Part shown: positions 1-8,700 of the stretch, piece by piece
Position numbering within the stretch: the first letter of the stretch is position 1
Layout of the letters: the number at the start of each line of letters is the position of its first letter
From: Gammaproteobacteria bacterium
Lineage (GTDB): Bacteria > Pseudomonadota > Gammaproteobacteria > Ga0077536
Length of the DNA: 49,970 nt
Assembly: GCA_030429865.1 (NCBI GenBank)
Contig: JAUIFX010000007.1
Span: 1-49,970 of the forward strand
Direction: 5' to 3'
Notes under the pieces: generated by a model
Databases searched by the model: none
The model's input: only the letters and a program-made list of their open reading frames with translations
Told to the model about the DNA's origin: nothing
Position numbers and translations under genes: made by a program

Positions 1-34
1 TGCGCAATCGCCGGAATCGCCCGGCTGGCCAGCC

Positions 35-598
35 TCACGGCCGCTCTTGCCGCCCCTTCGAGAAACACGGCTGGATCGAAAGTGGTTCTGAAGACCGGCG
101 CTCCGGCAACCAGGCGGTCTTCATCTCGACCTTCTGCACCACGTGGGTGGCGTTCGGGAACATCTCCATGTTGCCGGCATGGTCGAGGTGCATGTGGGAG
201 AGCACGACGTACTTCACGTCGTCGGTGCTGTAGCCGAACTTCTCCAGCCACTTGTCGATGACTTCCTCTCGTTTCTGGATCGGCAGGAAGGCCTGGCACA
301 GCTTGCCCCAGTAGCTCTCGCACTGACCGTCCGAAACGGCGACGTTGTTGCCGGTGTCATAGACCACCAGGCCGCGCGGGTGATCGATGATGTACATCGC
401 TACCGGCACCTTGATGAGCTTGCCGACGTCGCGCATCGCGGTCATCCAGCCCTTGTCGAGCTGCAGCACGCCACTGGTGACCTGGTAGAGCTTGATCGTG
501 CCCTCGGCGCCGGCCCCCGCCGGCAGCATGCCGAGCACGAGCGCAACGAAGAGCAACCGGCCGCGCAGCGCGCGCCAAACACGACTAAACGGGATCAT
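35..598 (-). CDS. MBL-fold lactonase-like hydrolase, C-terminally truncated or broken
   Basis: The 187-residue product starts with a signal peptide (residues 1-31, cleavage near AGA-EG), so it should be exported. The metallo-beta-lactamase motif HMHLDH lies at about 135-140, preceded by the DTGNN turn near 81. The layout resembles the N-acyl-homoserine lactonase branch of the MBL superfamily, which hydrolyses lactone rings with a di-metal centre. Family members are normally 250-300 residues and carry a further metal-binding His and Asp beyond the point where this ORF ends. After 'EMKTAW' the family-like sequence stops and an unrelated arginine-rich tail runs into a TGA. Another minus-strand frame stays open from about base 110 to the window edge. 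The gene is therefore frameshifted, truly truncated, or joined to foreign or misassembled sequence. A GGGGAGA ribosome binding site lies about 11 bases before the ATG. Substrate is unknown; as drawn the enzyme would lack part of its metal site. Confidence 0.7.
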   Translation of the reverse strand: MIPFSRVWRALRGRLLFVALVLGMLPAGAGAEGTIKLYQVTSGVLQLDKGWMTAMRDVGKLIKVPVAMYIIDHPRGLVVYDTGNNVAVSDGQCESYWGKLCQAFLPIQKREEVIDKWLEKFGYSTDDVKYVVLSHMHLDHAGNMEMFPNATHVVQKVEMKTAWLPERRSSEPLSIQPCFSKGRQERP

Positions 599-661
599 GA
601 GCGATTGGTCTCCCCTGTACCGGACCGCGGCGACGCTGCCGCGCGAACGGCATTGTAGCGG

Positions 662-690
662 GCGTTGCCGGCCTTGTGGGCCGGCAACGC
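662..690 (-). terminator. Strong hairpin just downstream of ribA
   Basis: A perfect 12-bp inverted repeat (GCGTTGCCGGCC / GGCCGGCAACGC) with a 5-base loop starts two bases beyond the ribA stop codon. There is no T-tract on the minus strand, so it may be an imperfect terminator or an mRNA 3'-end stabiliser rather than a classical rho-independent site. Confidence 0.5.
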
Positions 691-692
691 CA

Positions 693-1487
693 TCAGATGT
701 CCTCGGGCACGGTATGGCCCTTGCTGCGCTTGGCCTCGATGTAACGACGGTTGTGCTCGCAGATCCCCGCGATCAGCGATACCGCCTCGGCCACCCGCTG
801 CCCGTGCGCCTCGAGCTGGGCGCGCTTGTCCGGGTTGTTCGACAGCAGGCGGATCGGCCGTCCATCGAGCAGATACTTGAGCACCACCGCGGCATCGCTG
901 AAATCACGCGAATCCTCCGGCAGCCCGAGCGCCACGTTGGCCTGGTAGGTGTTGTGGCCACGATCCTGCAGCAGGTAGGTCACGGCCTTGGCCCACAGGC
1001 CGATGCCGCGCCCTTCGTGGCCGCTCATGTAGACCACGGCGCCGGCGCCGGCGTCCTTGATCTGCTCGAACGCGGCCTCGAGCTGGGGTCCGCAGTCGCA
1101 GCGCCGCGAGCCGAACACGTCACCGGTCAGGCAGCACGAATGGATACGCACCAGGGGCCGCTCCGCGCGCCGGAACCCCGGCAACGCGAACACCGAGTTG
1201 ACCGACATCGAGCTGTGGAGCAGGTGACGGAATGCCTCGCTGCCGCCGTCATCGACCTCGTGCGCCGCTTCGAGCACCGCGGAAAGCTCGGTGCGGCGCA
1301 CGAAGGGAAACCATTCGAGCATGATTTCCTCGTCGCCGATGAAGCGCGGAATCGGCACCGGCCCCAGCACCGACATGAACGCGCCGGGTGCGTCCCCGGG
1401 CACCACGGCACCGTCACGATCGAGCGTGACCAGCAGTCCCTCGTCCTCCAGGCGGAGACGAATCGAACTATCGACGTAACTGAACAA
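693..1487 (-). CDS. ribA: GTP cyclohydrolase II
   Basis: This cytosolic enzyme converts GTP to 2,5-diamino-6-ribosylamino-4(3H)-pyrimidinone 5'-phosphate, formate and pyrophosphate, the first committed step of riboflavin synthesis. The C-terminal half carries the family signatures: the zinc-site segment GDVFGSRRCDCGPQ with its three cysteines (one in HSCCLTGD), the GHEGRGIGL loop, QDRGHNTYQAN and LLSNNPDKR. At 264 residues it is longer than the roughly 200-residue stand-alone enzyme because of a divergent N-terminal extension of about 100 residues; there is no recognisable DHBP synthase (RibB) domain. The start is a TTG, chosen because AAGGAAGG lies four bases upstream and the next in-frame ATG would cut into the extension. 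A TTG start usually means modest translation. It lies downstream of the BPSS1780 and LLM genes on the same strand, with a gap of about 100 bases. It could supply flavin to the many flavoenzymes in this window. Confidence 0.93.
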   Translation of the reverse strand: MFSYVDSSIRLRLEDEGLLVTLDRDGAVVPGDAPGAFMSVLGPVPIPRFIGDEEIMLEWFPFVRRTELSAVLEAAHEVDDGGSEAFRHLLHSSMSVNSVFALPGFRRAERPLVRIHSCCLTGDVFGSRRCDCGPQLEAAFEQIKDAGAGAVVYMSGHEGRGIGLWAKAVTYLLQDRGHNTYQANVALGLPEDSRDFSDAAVVLKYLLDGRPIRLLSNNPDKRAQLEAHGQRVAEAVSLIAGICEHNRRYIEAKRSKGHTVPEDI

Positions 1488-1590
1488 TGGTCCTTCCTTT
1501 CGAATGCGTTACGGGCAGCGCCGGTACCGGCGCTCGTACGCGGCCGGCGCCGCCCAAACGCCCATGATACGCGCTGCGTGCGCCAGCCGT

Positions 1591-2352
1591 TCAGTGCGAC
1601 GGCGTGAAGATATCGCTGTAGGCGGCGTAGACCGACGCGCTGAGAACCGGCCCCAGGATCAGCCAGCCGAGCGCGAGCGGGATCGAGGCGAGGACGGCGA
1701 AGAACACGAGCACCACGCCGTACAGCGTCAGCGCACCGAGATTGCGGGTGCAGGCGCCGAAACTCGCCTTGAGTGCGGCCACGGGTGCGCAGCCGGCGAG
1801 CACCACCAGGGCCGGGGCGAACCACACGGCCATGTAGACCGGCGCCAGCACGAGGACGAAGACCAGCGCGCCGAGCAACCCGCCCGCGACCGGCAGCACC
1901 GCACCGGGCGAAGCGTCGCCGGCAAAGGCTTCGAAGCCGCCGCCGAGGCCGAACAACAGGCTCAGAAGCACGCCAACGACGAGTATCGCGACGAACGAGG
2001 CCAGCAGGGTGAAGACGCCGACCAGGGCCAGCGGCCCGGTGTGCGAGCGGAAGCCCGCGAACAGGTGCGCGAAACGCAGCGTGCCGCCACGCGCGAGCTC
2101 GTCGCAACCGAGCATGATGCCGCCGACGAAGACCGGCCCGAGGATGGTCAGCGCCAATGGCCCGATGACGGGGACCAGGCTGCCGGCGATGTTGATCGCG
2201 AACAGCGCCGCGACCAGGCCGATCCACACGCCCGGTGCGCGGCGGAAAAATTGCCAGCCCGCGGCGAGCCAGGCCCACCCGCGTTCCGTCGCACAGCGCC
2301 GTGGTGCCGGCGGCGGCGCCCCCTCGCTCACCAACCGCGTGTCCTCGTTCAT
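1591..2352 (-). CDS. BPSS1780-family integral membrane protein
   Basis: A 253-residue protein with several hydrophobic segments: near residues 45-80, two long ones around 105-135, one near 150-180, and a last pair near 200-245. The opening pattern GW-x-FF-RRAPG-W and the HLFAGFRSHTG segment match the BPSS1780 family of uncharacterised inner-membrane proteins found in beta- and gammaproteobacteria; this is recalled, not searched. No catalytic motif is visible and the function is unknown. The ORF-track start is 34 codons too long: the ATG at 2352 has GGGAGGAG four bases before it, and the upstream segment is Arg/Ala-rich with no family look. It starts 52 bases after the LLM gene stop and could be co-transcribed with it. 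Confidence 0.8.
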   Translation of the reverse strand: MNEDTRLVSEGAPPPAPRRCATERGWAWLAAGWQFFRRAPGVWIGLVAALFAINIAGSLVPVIGPLALTILGPVFVGGIMLGCDELARGGTLRFAHLFAGFRSHTGPLALVGVFTLLASFVAILVVGVLLSLLFGLGGGFEAFAGDASPGAVLPVAGGLLGALVFVLVLAPVYMAVWFAPALVVLAGCAPVAALKASFGACTRNLGALTLYGVVLVFFAVLASIPLALGWLILGPVLSASVYAAYSDIFTPSH

Positions 2353-2404
2353 GGCTCCTCCCTCACCCTCTGCCCCGGCCGTGACGCGACCGGCCGCGGC
2401 CGCG

Positions 2405-3274
2405 TCAGGACGCCAGCGCCTCGAGCGCGGCCCAGTCGGGACCCGGTTCGCCATCGGCCCGGATCGGCTGGATCACGACCTGGTCGGCGCCAGCGTCGAA
2501 ATACGCCGCAAGCCCCGCCTTGATGTCGGCCGCACTGCCCCACAGCACCATCGCGTCCATGAGGCGGTCGCTGCCGCCGTCGGCGAGGTCGCTCTCGTCG
2601 AAACCGAGCCGGAACCAGTTCTTGAAATAGTTCGGCAGCGGCAGGTAGGGCGCGAGGGCCGCACGCGCCGCGGCGCGCGCGCGCTGCGGATCCTCGCACA
2701 GGCAGACCTTCTGCTCGCAGATCACCGCGCCTTTGCCGCCCATCGCCTCGCGCGACAAAGGCACCTGGGCCGGCGTGATGTTGTAGGGGAACGCGCCGAG
2801 CGTACGCTCGGCGGACAGTTTCGACATGTTCGGCCCGAGCGCGGCGAGCACGACCTGCTTGACCGCCGGCGCGCCGCCCAGCGCCTCCCAGGCACGGTCC
2901 ATGTCGTCGAGGTAGCGGCGCATCGTCGCCAGCGGGCGCTGGTACTCGTGGCCGCGCACGTCGGAGACCAGCGGCGCGTGCGAGACGCCGAGGCCGAGCA
3001 CGAAACGGCCATCGTAGAGCGCGTTGAGCGTGTTGTGGCCCATGACCGAGGCCGCCGGATCGCGCGCGTAGATATTGGCGATGCCGCTCGCCACGACCAG
3101 CTTGCGGCTCTTGGCGAGCAGGTAGCTGCCGATGCCGAAGGTCTCGTAATTGAATGCCTCCGGGTACCACAGCGTCGAGTAGCCGAGTTCCTCGACGCGC
3201 CCGCACAGCTCGGCGAGCTGTGCGCCATCGAGCTGATCGGTGAAGGTGAACACGCCGTACTTGCCGAATTTCAT
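2405..3274 (-). CDS. LLM-class F420/FMN-dependent oxidoreductase
   Basis: A 289-residue bacterial luciferase-like TIM-barrel protein. The N-terminal strand KFGKYGVFTF, the STLWYPEAFNYE segment, the IANIYARDP strand and GRFVLGLGVSHAP are typical of the probable-F420 branch of the LLM family (TIGR03620-like). The last part, DQVVIQPI, is the usual final barrel strand. Such enzymes oxidise or reduce organic substrates using F420 or reduced FMN. Cofactor choice cannot be settled here, and F420 is uncommon in gammaproteobacteria. The start at 3274 follows GGGAGG eight bases upstream; the ORF-track start is 11 codons longer and lacks such a site. It is divergent from the acyl-CoA dehydrogenase at 3458, with about 180 bases between them as a shared promoter region. 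Confidence 0.85.
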   Translation of the reverse strand: MKFGKYGVFTFTDQLDGAQLAELCGRVEELGYSTLWYPEAFNYETFGIGSYLLAKSRKLVVASGIANIYARDPAASVMGHNTLNALYDGRFVLGLGVSHAPLVSDVRGHEYQRPLATMRRYLDDMDRAWEALGGAPAVKQVVLAALGPNMSKLSAERTLGAFPYNITPAQVPLSREAMGGKGAVICEQKVCLCEDPQRARAAARAALAPYLPLPNYFKNWFRLGFDESDLADGGSDRLMDAMVLWGSAADIKAGLAAYFDAGADQVVIQPIRADGEPGPDWAALEALAS

Positions 3275-3457
3275 CAGGTGCCTCCCACTGGACTGGCCGC
3301 CAAGCATACCGCCAGGCGCGGCGGGGCGCAGCCGCCGCGCTTGTCACGCGGCGCTGCCAGGGGCTAGCCTCGCGACGCTGCGCCGCGCTGCGCCGCGCTG
3401 CGTGGCAGCACGCGCCGCCATGCGATGCCTCACGGCCCCGACACAGGAGACCCGCCG

Positions 3458-4594
3458 ATGATCCCGCGTACCGTCTATTCCGAAGAACACGAGATCTATC
3501 GTCACGCCGTGCGGCGCTTCGTCGAGCGCGAAATCGTGCCCTACCATGCGCAATGGGAACAGGACGGCATGGTCAGCCGCGAGGTATGGCGCGCCGCCGG
3601 CGAACAGGGCCTGCTCTGCCCCTTCGTACCGGAAGCCTACGGCGGCGCCGGCGGAGACTTCCTGCACGTGGCGGTCGTCGCCGAGGAACTGGCGCGCGTC
3701 GATGCCACCGGGCCCGCTTTCCACCTGCATTCCGGCATCGTCGCGCCCTACATCCTCCACTACGGCACCGAGGCGCAGAAGCAACGCTGGCTCCCGGGCA
3801 TGTGCAGCGGCGCGATCATCGGCGCCATCGCCATGAGCGAACCCGCCGCCGGCAGCGACCTGGCCGCCATCCGCACACGCGCCGTGCGCGACGGCGCCGA
3901 CTACGTGATCGACGGCCAGAAGACCTTCATCTCCAACGGCCAGCTCGCCGACCTCGTCATCACCGCCTGCAAGACCGACCCGGCGGCCGGTGCACGCGGC
4001 GTCAGCCTGATGCTCGTCGACACCACCGCGCCCGGCTTCGCGCGCGGGCGCAATCTCGACAAGATAGGCTGGAAGGCGCAGGACACCTCGGAACTGTTCT
4101 TCGACGGCGTCCGCGTGCCCGCCGATGCCCTGCTCGGCGAGGAAAACCGCGGTTTCCACCAGCTCATGCAGCAGCTCGCACAGGAACGCCTGATCGTCGC
4201 GCTGCGCTCGGCGGTGACGATGGAAGCGGCGCTCGACTGGACGCTCGACTACACGCGCGGCCGCGAAGCGTTCGGCCGCGCGATCGCGGATTTCCAGAAC
4301 ACCCGCTTCAAGCTCGCCGAGGTCAAGGCACGTGCGGTGGTGACCCGCACCTTCATCGACCGCTGCCTCGAGCTGCACATGCAGGGCGGGCTCGATGCCA
4401 ACGACGCCGCCATCGCCAAGCTGCATGCGACCGAGACGCTGATGACGGTGCTCGACGACTGCCTGCAGCTGCACGGCGGTTACGGATACATGTGGGAGTT
4501 CCCGATTGCGCGTGCCTGGGCCGGCCACCGCGTGTCGCGGATCGCCGGGGGATCGAGCGAGATCATGAAAGAAATCATCGCGCGCGCGATGTGA
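3458..4594 (+). CDS. Acyl-CoA dehydrogenase, long-chain (LCAD)-like
   Basis: A 378-residue FAD flavoenzyme that introduces the alpha-beta double bond into an acyl-CoA and passes electrons to ETF. Family blocks appear in order: YGGAGG near 65, AMSEPAAGSDLA near 127, GQKTFISNG near 155, the helical C-terminal domain with GREAFGRAI, and QLHGGYGYMWEFP near 335. The C-terminal half resembles mammalian long-chain acyl-CoA dehydrogenase. In that alignment the Glu of 'TMEAAL' sits where LCAD has its catalytic Glu291, in helix G; the usual short-chain position in the final loop is Gly-Gly. The preferred substrate is therefore probably a long or branched acyl-CoA (inference). The start at 3458 is preceded by AGGAGA; the ORF-track start is 11 codons earlier without one. 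Confidence 0.92.
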   Translation: MIPRTVYSEEHEIYRHAVRRFVEREIVPYHAQWEQDGMVSREVWRAAGEQGLLCPFVPEAYGGAGGDFLHVAVVAEELARVDATGPAFHLHSGIVAPYILHYGTEAQKQRWLPGMCSGAIIGAIAMSEPAAGSDLAAIRTRAVRDGADYVIDGQKTFISNGQLADLVITACKTDPAAGARGVSLMLVDTTAPGFARGRNLDKIGWKAQDTSELFFDGVRVPADALLGEENRGFHQLMQQLAQERLIVALRSAVTMEAALDWTLDYTRGREAFGRAIADFQNTRFKLAEVKARAVVTRTFIDRCLELHMQGGLDANDAAIAKLHATETLMTVLDDCLQLHGGYGYMWEFPIARAWAGHRVSRIAGGSSEIMKEIIARAM

Positions 4595-4690
4595 CGGCGG
4601 TGGCGTCGGGACGACGCCGCGCAGCGGCGACCGGACGCGTCACGGAGGCGGGCGCCGAGCGGATGCCGCGGGGATCGAGGTCCGCAAACG

Positions 4691-4720
4691 CAAACGGCAG
4701 GGCCGAAGCCCTGCCGTTGC
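4691..4720. terminator. Bidirectional hairpin between convergent genes
   Basis: The sequence CGGCAGGGC-CGAA-GCCCTGCCG forms a strong stem with a tetraloop, extended by flanking CGCAA/TTGCG pairs around a single bulged A. It lies between the convergent ends of the acyl-CoA dehydrogenase and the VPLPA-CTERM gene. No clear T-run follows on either strand, so termination strength is uncertain. Confidence 0.55.
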
Positions 4721-4792
4721 GTGGCAAGCAAAGCCTGCCGGGCCAGACGCTGCCGACCGTGCTAGCGGTCAGCAGCGGTGCCCGGGCGACAC

Positions 4793-5407
4793 TCAGGCGC
4801 GGCGGTTGCGCCCGGTGACGACCAGCAGGCTGGCCAGCGAGGTGCCGAGCATCCACACCGCTGCAGGCAGCGGAATCGGTGCCACGGTCGCCGTCAGCGA
4901 AGCCTCGGTCTTGTTGATCGCCGCGTTGGACGCCCACAGGACGTTGAGGATCGAGACGTTGACGCTGGTCAGGTTCTGGCCGGTCAGGTCAATCGACTGA
5001 CCGAGCGGACCCCATGCGCCGTCCAGGCCGGAGTTCACCGACGTGCCGGCAACCGGGCCGGTGTTGTTGGCCAGGAGCTGCACGATGGCGCCGGTGGTAC
5101 CTGCCTGGGCAAGGTAGTTACCGGACTCGGAGTAGAAAAGACCCGTGATGTACTGGCCCGGATCGGCCGTCACCGTAAAGGTGATCGTGTCGGTGATCGC
5201 ACCGGAACCGCCGAGTGCGAAATTCGACACGTCGATCACGAGCGAGTCATCGACCTGCACCGTGCCGGCTGCGCTGAAGCCGGTGCCATCGTCGCCGTCG
5301 GTGGTGCCGATGGCCGAGTAGGTCACGGATGCGGCCTGCGCTGCCATGCTGAGGCAGAACAGCGCTCCGGCCGCCAGGGTTCCCTTGGCTAGTTTGTCAA
5401 TATTCAT
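4793..5407 (-). CDS. Secreted VPLPA/PEP-CTERM sorting-domain protein
   Basis: A 204-residue exported protein. Residues 1-25 form a signal peptide (cleavage after AQA). The body is Thr/Ser/Gly/Asp-rich and beta-prone, with no recognised enzyme motif. The C-terminus has the three-part exosortase signal: PIPLPAAVWML, a hydrophobic stretch, and the basic end GRNRRA. The VPLPAAVW form is typical of gammaproteobacterial PEP-CTERM proteins, which are processed by an exosortase and usually linked to exopolysaccharide or biofilm matrix. No exosortase or EPS gene is present in this window, so the sorting enzyme must be encoded elsewhere. The start at 5407 has AGGTAAG directly upstream; the ORF-track start is 28 codons too early. 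It is divergently transcribed from the AsmA-like gene across a 385-base spacer. Confidence 0.88.
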   Translation of the reverse strand: MNIDKLAKGTLAAGALFCLSMAAQAASVTYSAIGTTDGDDGTGFSAAGTVQVDDSLVIDVSNFALGGSGAITDTITFTVTADPGQYITGLFYSESGNYLAQAGTTGAIVQLLANNTGPVAGTSVNSGLDGAWGPLGQSIDLTGQNLTSVNVSILNVLWASNAAINKTEASLTATVAPIPLPAAVWMLGTSLASLLVVTGRNRRA

Positions 5408-5792
5408 CTTACCTGTCCCTAATCTTTGTATTACGTTCGCGGCAACGCGCGGACTATGCCGCCCACCTACCGTATCCGGCCAACTCGTCACCCTGGCCGG
5501 AACTGGAATTCATACTATCGCTGCACCGCATTACGGTAAATTGACCGCGGGGGTGCTCCGGCCACTTTTAGCGGTAATAGTTCCCACAACGGACAGATTT
5601 CGCTAAAGCCGTTGTCGCCGGCGGTCCGGGGTTCGTCATCCGGCGGCACGAAAACTTCTCTAAGTTACTGATCCATTGCCACCGCCCCCCACGTATGGGG
5701 GATTCGAGGCGGTGACGCGGGTTGGGGCCTTGCGCCCGTCCGCGGCGCGGGGCAGGTAACATGCCGCCGCCCGCCCTCCAGAGCAGACGACC
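5408..5792. other. Divergent intergenic region (385 bases)
   Basis: This spacer between the VPLPA-CTERM gene and the AsmA-like gene is visibly more AT-rich than its surroundings in the 5500-5680 part. It should hold both promoters. I see no coding sequence with a good ribosome binding site and no convincing hexamer pair or regulator site that I would assign. Confidence 0.5.
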
Positions 5793-8700
5793 ATGCGCAA
5801 GATTCCAGACTGGCTCAAGCGGCCCCGCAACGCCGCGTTGACCGCGCTCGGCGTGGTCGCGATTCTCACCCTGCTGACGCTGTTCCATCCGCGCGTGCAG
5901 ACCGCCCTGGTGCGCGACCAGCTCGCGCCGCACGTCGATGCGTTCAGCGTGGAACGCGTTCACCTGCTGCCCTGGGCCCTGCGCGTCGACGACCTCCAAC
6001 TCGAGACGAACGGCATCGCGATCCGCCTGCCCCGTGCCGACATCGGCATCGCGCCGTGGCGCATGCTGTTCGACGTCGTCGCCCTGCGTTACGTCGAAAT
6101 CAGCGACCTCGACGTCGACCTGAGCGGCATGCCCGTCGACGACGCGCCGTCCGAACCACCGCCCGGCCTGTTCGCCCTGCTCGAACAGGCCGGCTACGGC
6201 ATCGCACTCGGCCCGGTCGTCGCCAGCGCCAGCGTCGTCACGCCGCCCGGCCCGGTCCTGCGCGTCCGTCTCGGCGGGGGAAGCATCGACACCGAGAGCG
6301 AGGGCAGTGTGAATGTCGAGGTCGTGGCCGAGGAAGTTGCCGCTGACACGCGCATCGAGGTCGGCGGCGCGCTCAACGTCCGCCAGGGCGAGGCCGGGCG
6401 CTACGACGCGCTGGGCCTGGAACTGCTCGCGCTGCTGACGGCCCCGGCGCTGCCGCAGGAAGACGTCATCGCCCTGTCCGCGCGGGCCACGCCGCTGCGC
6501 GAAGAACGCCCGCGCAGCGATGCGCCGGAGGAAACCGAGTCGGTCATCGTCGCCGACGACCTGACGCTGGTATTGTCGAAGCCCGGCGAGGAAACCGACC
6601 CGCTGCACCTGCACGTCGAGAGCCGTCACGACACCGCGGCGCACCGTCTTGCAGGGACCTTCCGCCTTGCCATGAACGAGGCGCTGGTCAGCTTCTACGT
6701 GCCGCAGGCGGAGCTGCCGAACTTCGACGAGCGCGCGACGGGGCGTTTCGCGCTCGACCTGCAGACCTTGCAGCTCGATCTGGACTACGCGGGAACCGCG
6801 CGACTCGGGGCGATCGGCAGGCTGCTCGGCGACAACCTCGCCATACCCGAGACGCTGCTGCTGACGAAATCCTTCGACGTCTCGCTCGCCGACGGCGCGG
6901 TGACTGTCGGGTCGCTGCTCGCCACGCTGGCAGAGACCGATCGCCCACCGCTGCTGACCGCGCAGGCGAGTGCCCCGTTGCACGTCGACCTCGCCGCGCC
7001 CGCCGACCTGCTCGCACAGGACGCGACGCTCGCCCACGTGACGCTCGATGCGCTGCCGCTCAGCTGGGTCAACGGCTGGCTTGCCGAGCCCGCGATCGAG
7101 ACCGGCACGCTGAGCGCGGCGTTCTCAGTCGCCAGCGATGGCGGCGCGCTGGTGGTCACGCCGAGCGATGCGCTGCGCGCCGAGATCAGCGCGCTCGACG
7201 CGCGCTACGCCCTGTCGCTGCCACTGCTGCTGACGGCGCAGCCGCGGGTCCGCTACGAGGACGAATCCCTCGCCGCCGAGATCGGGCAGGTTCGTCTCGT
7301 GGCCGGCACCGCCGAGCTCGCGACGCTCTCGGCCCGTGCACGACTGGCGCCCGGCGCCGCGGCGGGGCCCCGGATTACGCTGCAGGGGAAGTTCGACGTC
7401 GACCAGGTCTTGGCGCAGCCGATGGTCGCGGCGCAGCTCGCCGGTTATCCGCTGCCGGACGGCCTCGCGCTGGCGCTCGACGGCGAATTCACGCTGCCGG
7501 CAGGCGGCCTGCGCCTCGAGACCCTGCACGCAGCACTCACCCGGGCGGCCGGACGGCCGCTGGTCGAACTGGACAGCCTGGCCCCCGTGGCGATAGCCCT
7601 CGGCGAAGCCGGTGCGCGTCTCGACAATCCCCCCGGCGAACTCGTACTGGTGACGCTGGACGACCTCGATCTCGCCTGGGCCGACCCGTTCGTCCCCGAC
7701 CTCTCGTTGTCCGGCATGCTCGACGGCGCCACGCTCACGCTCAGCACGGGCGCCGAGGTCGATACCCTCGCGCTGCGATCGCGCGCGCCGCTCAGCCTGC
7801 GTCGCGTCACCCTGCGCGACGAGACGAGCACCCTGGTCGAGAACCTCGCGCTGCGCGTGAGCGCCGAAGTGGACTACGAACCGGCGCGGGTCGCGCTGCG
7901 CTACTCGGGCCTCGATGCGCGGCTCGGCGGCACCGCACTCGCGCGAGCCCGCGGATCGGTGACGCTGGAACTTCCCGGTGGCACGGGCGACGCCCCGGGT
8001 GGCACCGCGAACGGCGTTGCGGATGACGGTGCTACCCCGGCCGGCACCGCTACCGCCGTCAAGGCACGGGCGGACGGGCACATCGAACTCGATCTCGCCG
8101 GCTTGCGGCGCCTGCCGCCGCTCGTGGCCTCGCTTGCCGAGATCGAACCCGAGCGCCGCTGGCGCGTCGCCGCCGACTATGCCCTCGGCGGCGATGCGTC
8201 ACGCGTCGACATCACGCGCCTCGCCGCGGCCGTCACGGTCGACGACCGCGAGCGCCTCGGCCTGAACAGCGCCGCGCCGCTCGTGCTGCGCCCGCGCATC
8301 GCGGCAGGCGAGCCGCTTGCCAGCCACCTCACCGGCGCGCTCGAGGCGCGCATCGATGCGCTCGATTCGGCGCTCGTCAACGACCTCGTTCCACTTACCG
8401 GCGTGGCCTTCGAGGCCTTGTCCGCGCATGCCACGCTGCACTCCGATGGCAGCGAGTTGAGCGCCGAACTGCTCGACCCGCTGTCGCTGCGCGGCGTGCG
8501 GCTGAGCACCGCGGACGGAGACGCGCTGCTGCACCCGTTCTCGGCCGCGCTCAGCGGCCGCCTCGACGCGCGCGGACAGCGGCTGGACGCCAGGATCGAG
8601 GATCTCGCGCTGCGCTTCGACGCACGACCGGAACCCACGGCCCTGAGCGGCAGCCTCGCGCTGACCATCGATCCCGGCGCCCGCGTGCCGTTGCGCCGGC

